From NCBI RefSeq assembly GCF_043196875.1, contig NZ_JBEBMX010000001.1, forward strand, positions 372,001-436,000: 64,000 nt of DNA, given 5' to 3'. The notes below the pieces were generated by a model. That model was not told the origin of the DNA and searched no databases. It was given only the letters and a program-made list of their open reading frames with translations. The translations under genes were made by a program, and so were the position numbers. Source of the DNA: Saccharospirillum sp043196875. Lineage in GTDB: Bacteria; Pseudomonadota; Gammaproteobacteria; Pseudomonadales; Natronospirillaceae. Shown here in pieces: positions 63,230 through 64,000 of the stretch. Numbering within the stretch: position 1 is the stretch's first letter; the number at the start of each line of letters is the position of its first letter.

Positions 63230-64000
63230 TCAGCCGGACTTTTCAGCCATCTGCAATAAATGCCGGGCGTGATTGGCAACGGCGGTGCGTAACTCAGCCG
63301 GTTTTTCGATGCGGAAATCGACCGATAACGAGCACAGCGACGACGCCAGCCATTCCAGGTTGGGCGTGCAGGTGCGTAGCAGCAGGCCAGTTTCAGTGGG
63401 AATATAAACGCCACCAAACCAACCCAACTGACGCGACACATTTTGTGATTGGGTATAGAGCATAATTTCGATGTCCCAGAGATTTTCCTGACCGGCAAAC
63501 AAACCTTTCAGGCTGTCCGACAGATAACGGGCGGCATCGAAATCGGCGGGTCGTAAAAAACTTTCCGGCAAAGCGCTGACACTGGTGACACGATCCAGTC
63601 GGAACGAGCGTAGGTCCTTGCGCAGATGGCAATAGCCACTGACGTACCAGTAGCCGGTGCGAAACACCAGGCCATAAGGATCCACATCACGCTGAGAGAC
63701 TTCGCCATCAACGCTGCAATAGCTCAGCCGAACTCGCTGTTGCGCCAGCGTCGTTTCCGTCAGGGTGATAAAAACACCTTCGTCGATATCGATCCGCGCC
63801 GGCGCGCGCGCCATCTGAGTGGTTTCGCCAATGGCGCGCACCCGACGCTTCAGGCGCTCGGGCATCACCCTTTCCAACTTAGCGCGCACGCTGGTAACGG
63901 CGACTTCGTTTTCCGACAAACCCAATCCAGAGGCTGCGACCAGACCCAGCGCCACGGCCAGGGTTTCTTCATCGGTAAACATCATCGGCGGCAGTTTGAA
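63230..64000 (-). CDS. WYL-domain transcriptional regulator (YafY-like), N-terminus outside window
   Basis: The frame is open to the right edge, so the HTH end is missing. The visible 257 residues start FKLPPMMFTDEETLAVALG, the usual linker after a YafY-type HTH. The WYL domain (about 85-165) has the segment with YGLVFRTGYWYVSGYCHLR, then RSFRLDRV and a WCX extension near the end. WYL proteins bind nucleotides or nucleic acid pieces as signals. It lies upstream of the oxygenase/importer operon in the same direction and may regulate it, but the gap of 237 bases holds a separate sigma-54 promoter. Confidence 0.88.
   Translation of the reverse strand, partial: FKLPPMMFTDEETLAVALGLVAASGLGLSENEVAVTSVRAKLERVMPERLKRRVRAIGETTQMARAPARIDIDEGVFITLTETTLAQQRVRLSYCSVDGEVSQRDVDPYGLVFRTGYWYVSGYCHLRKDLRSFRLDRVTSVSALPESFLRPADFDAARYLSDSLKGLFAGQENLWDIEIMLYTQSQNVSRQLGWFGGVYIPTETGLLLRTCTPNLEWLASSLCSLSVDFRIEKPAELRTAVANHARHLLQMAEKSG

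Overview
The window looks like a piece of a marine-type gammaproteobacterial chromosome (inference; the GC-rich sequence, the outer-membrane lipoproteins, the Mrp antiporter and the urt-ure arrangement suggest an Oceanospirillales-like heterotroph). Coding density is high, with many ATGA or TGATG stop-start overlaps that indicate translational coupling. I saw no rRNA, tRNA, CRISPR array, prophage or transposase gene.

Layout. 1-1.8 kb: the end of a hybrid histidine kinase and its LuxR-type response regulator. 1.8-6.8 kb (minus): three tandem paralogous TPR proteins, at least two of them lipoproteins. 7-8.8 kb: divergent LysR regulator and azoR. 8.9-11.8 kb: two paralogous lipoprotein genes (the second broken by a one-base frameshift) and a small lipoprotein, with three copies of a short palindrome nearby. 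11.9-14.3 kb: hybrid kinase and LuxR-type regulator, convergent. 14.4-16.7 kb: nucleotidyltransferase, siderophore-interacting flavoprotein and AraC regulator. 16.8-19.1 kb: CsgG-type operon of four small lipoproteins. 19.4-30.7 kb: unbroken urea block, urtABCDE-ureDABC-ureEFG-hupE. 30.7-33.1 kb: small redox and regulatory genes. 33.2-37.6 kb: three tandem GLUG/beta-helix lipoproteins. 37.6-40.4 kb: TetR regulator and a DgcA-like flavin/Fe-S demethylase. 40.4-44.2 kb (minus): amt, a 55-residue membrane protein, a terminator, then eutBC. 44.7-50.5 kb: Mrp antiporter operon with MrpA and MrpB fused. 50.7-52.6 kb: chemoreceptor. 52.6-56.2 kb: YjdM, an EmrAB-type pump and its MarR regulator. 56.3-63 kb (minus): 2-oxoglutarate oxygenase, VOC protein, BMP-type ABC importer and isochorismatase-like hydrolase. 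63.2 kb to the edge: a partial WYL regulator.

The common thread is nitrogen scavenging. Urea is imported and split, ethanolamine is deaminated by EutBC next to the ammonium channel, and the 56-63 kb operon appears to import and oxidise a nucleobase-like compound. Good sigma-54 (-24/-12) sequences lie upstream of both amt (44295-44309, minus) and the oxygenase operon (63079-63093, minus), which suggests NtrC-type control. The least described parts are the sigma-54 oxygenase/importer operon, the small Amt-linked membrane protein, the triplicated lipoprotein families and several dispersed palindromes.
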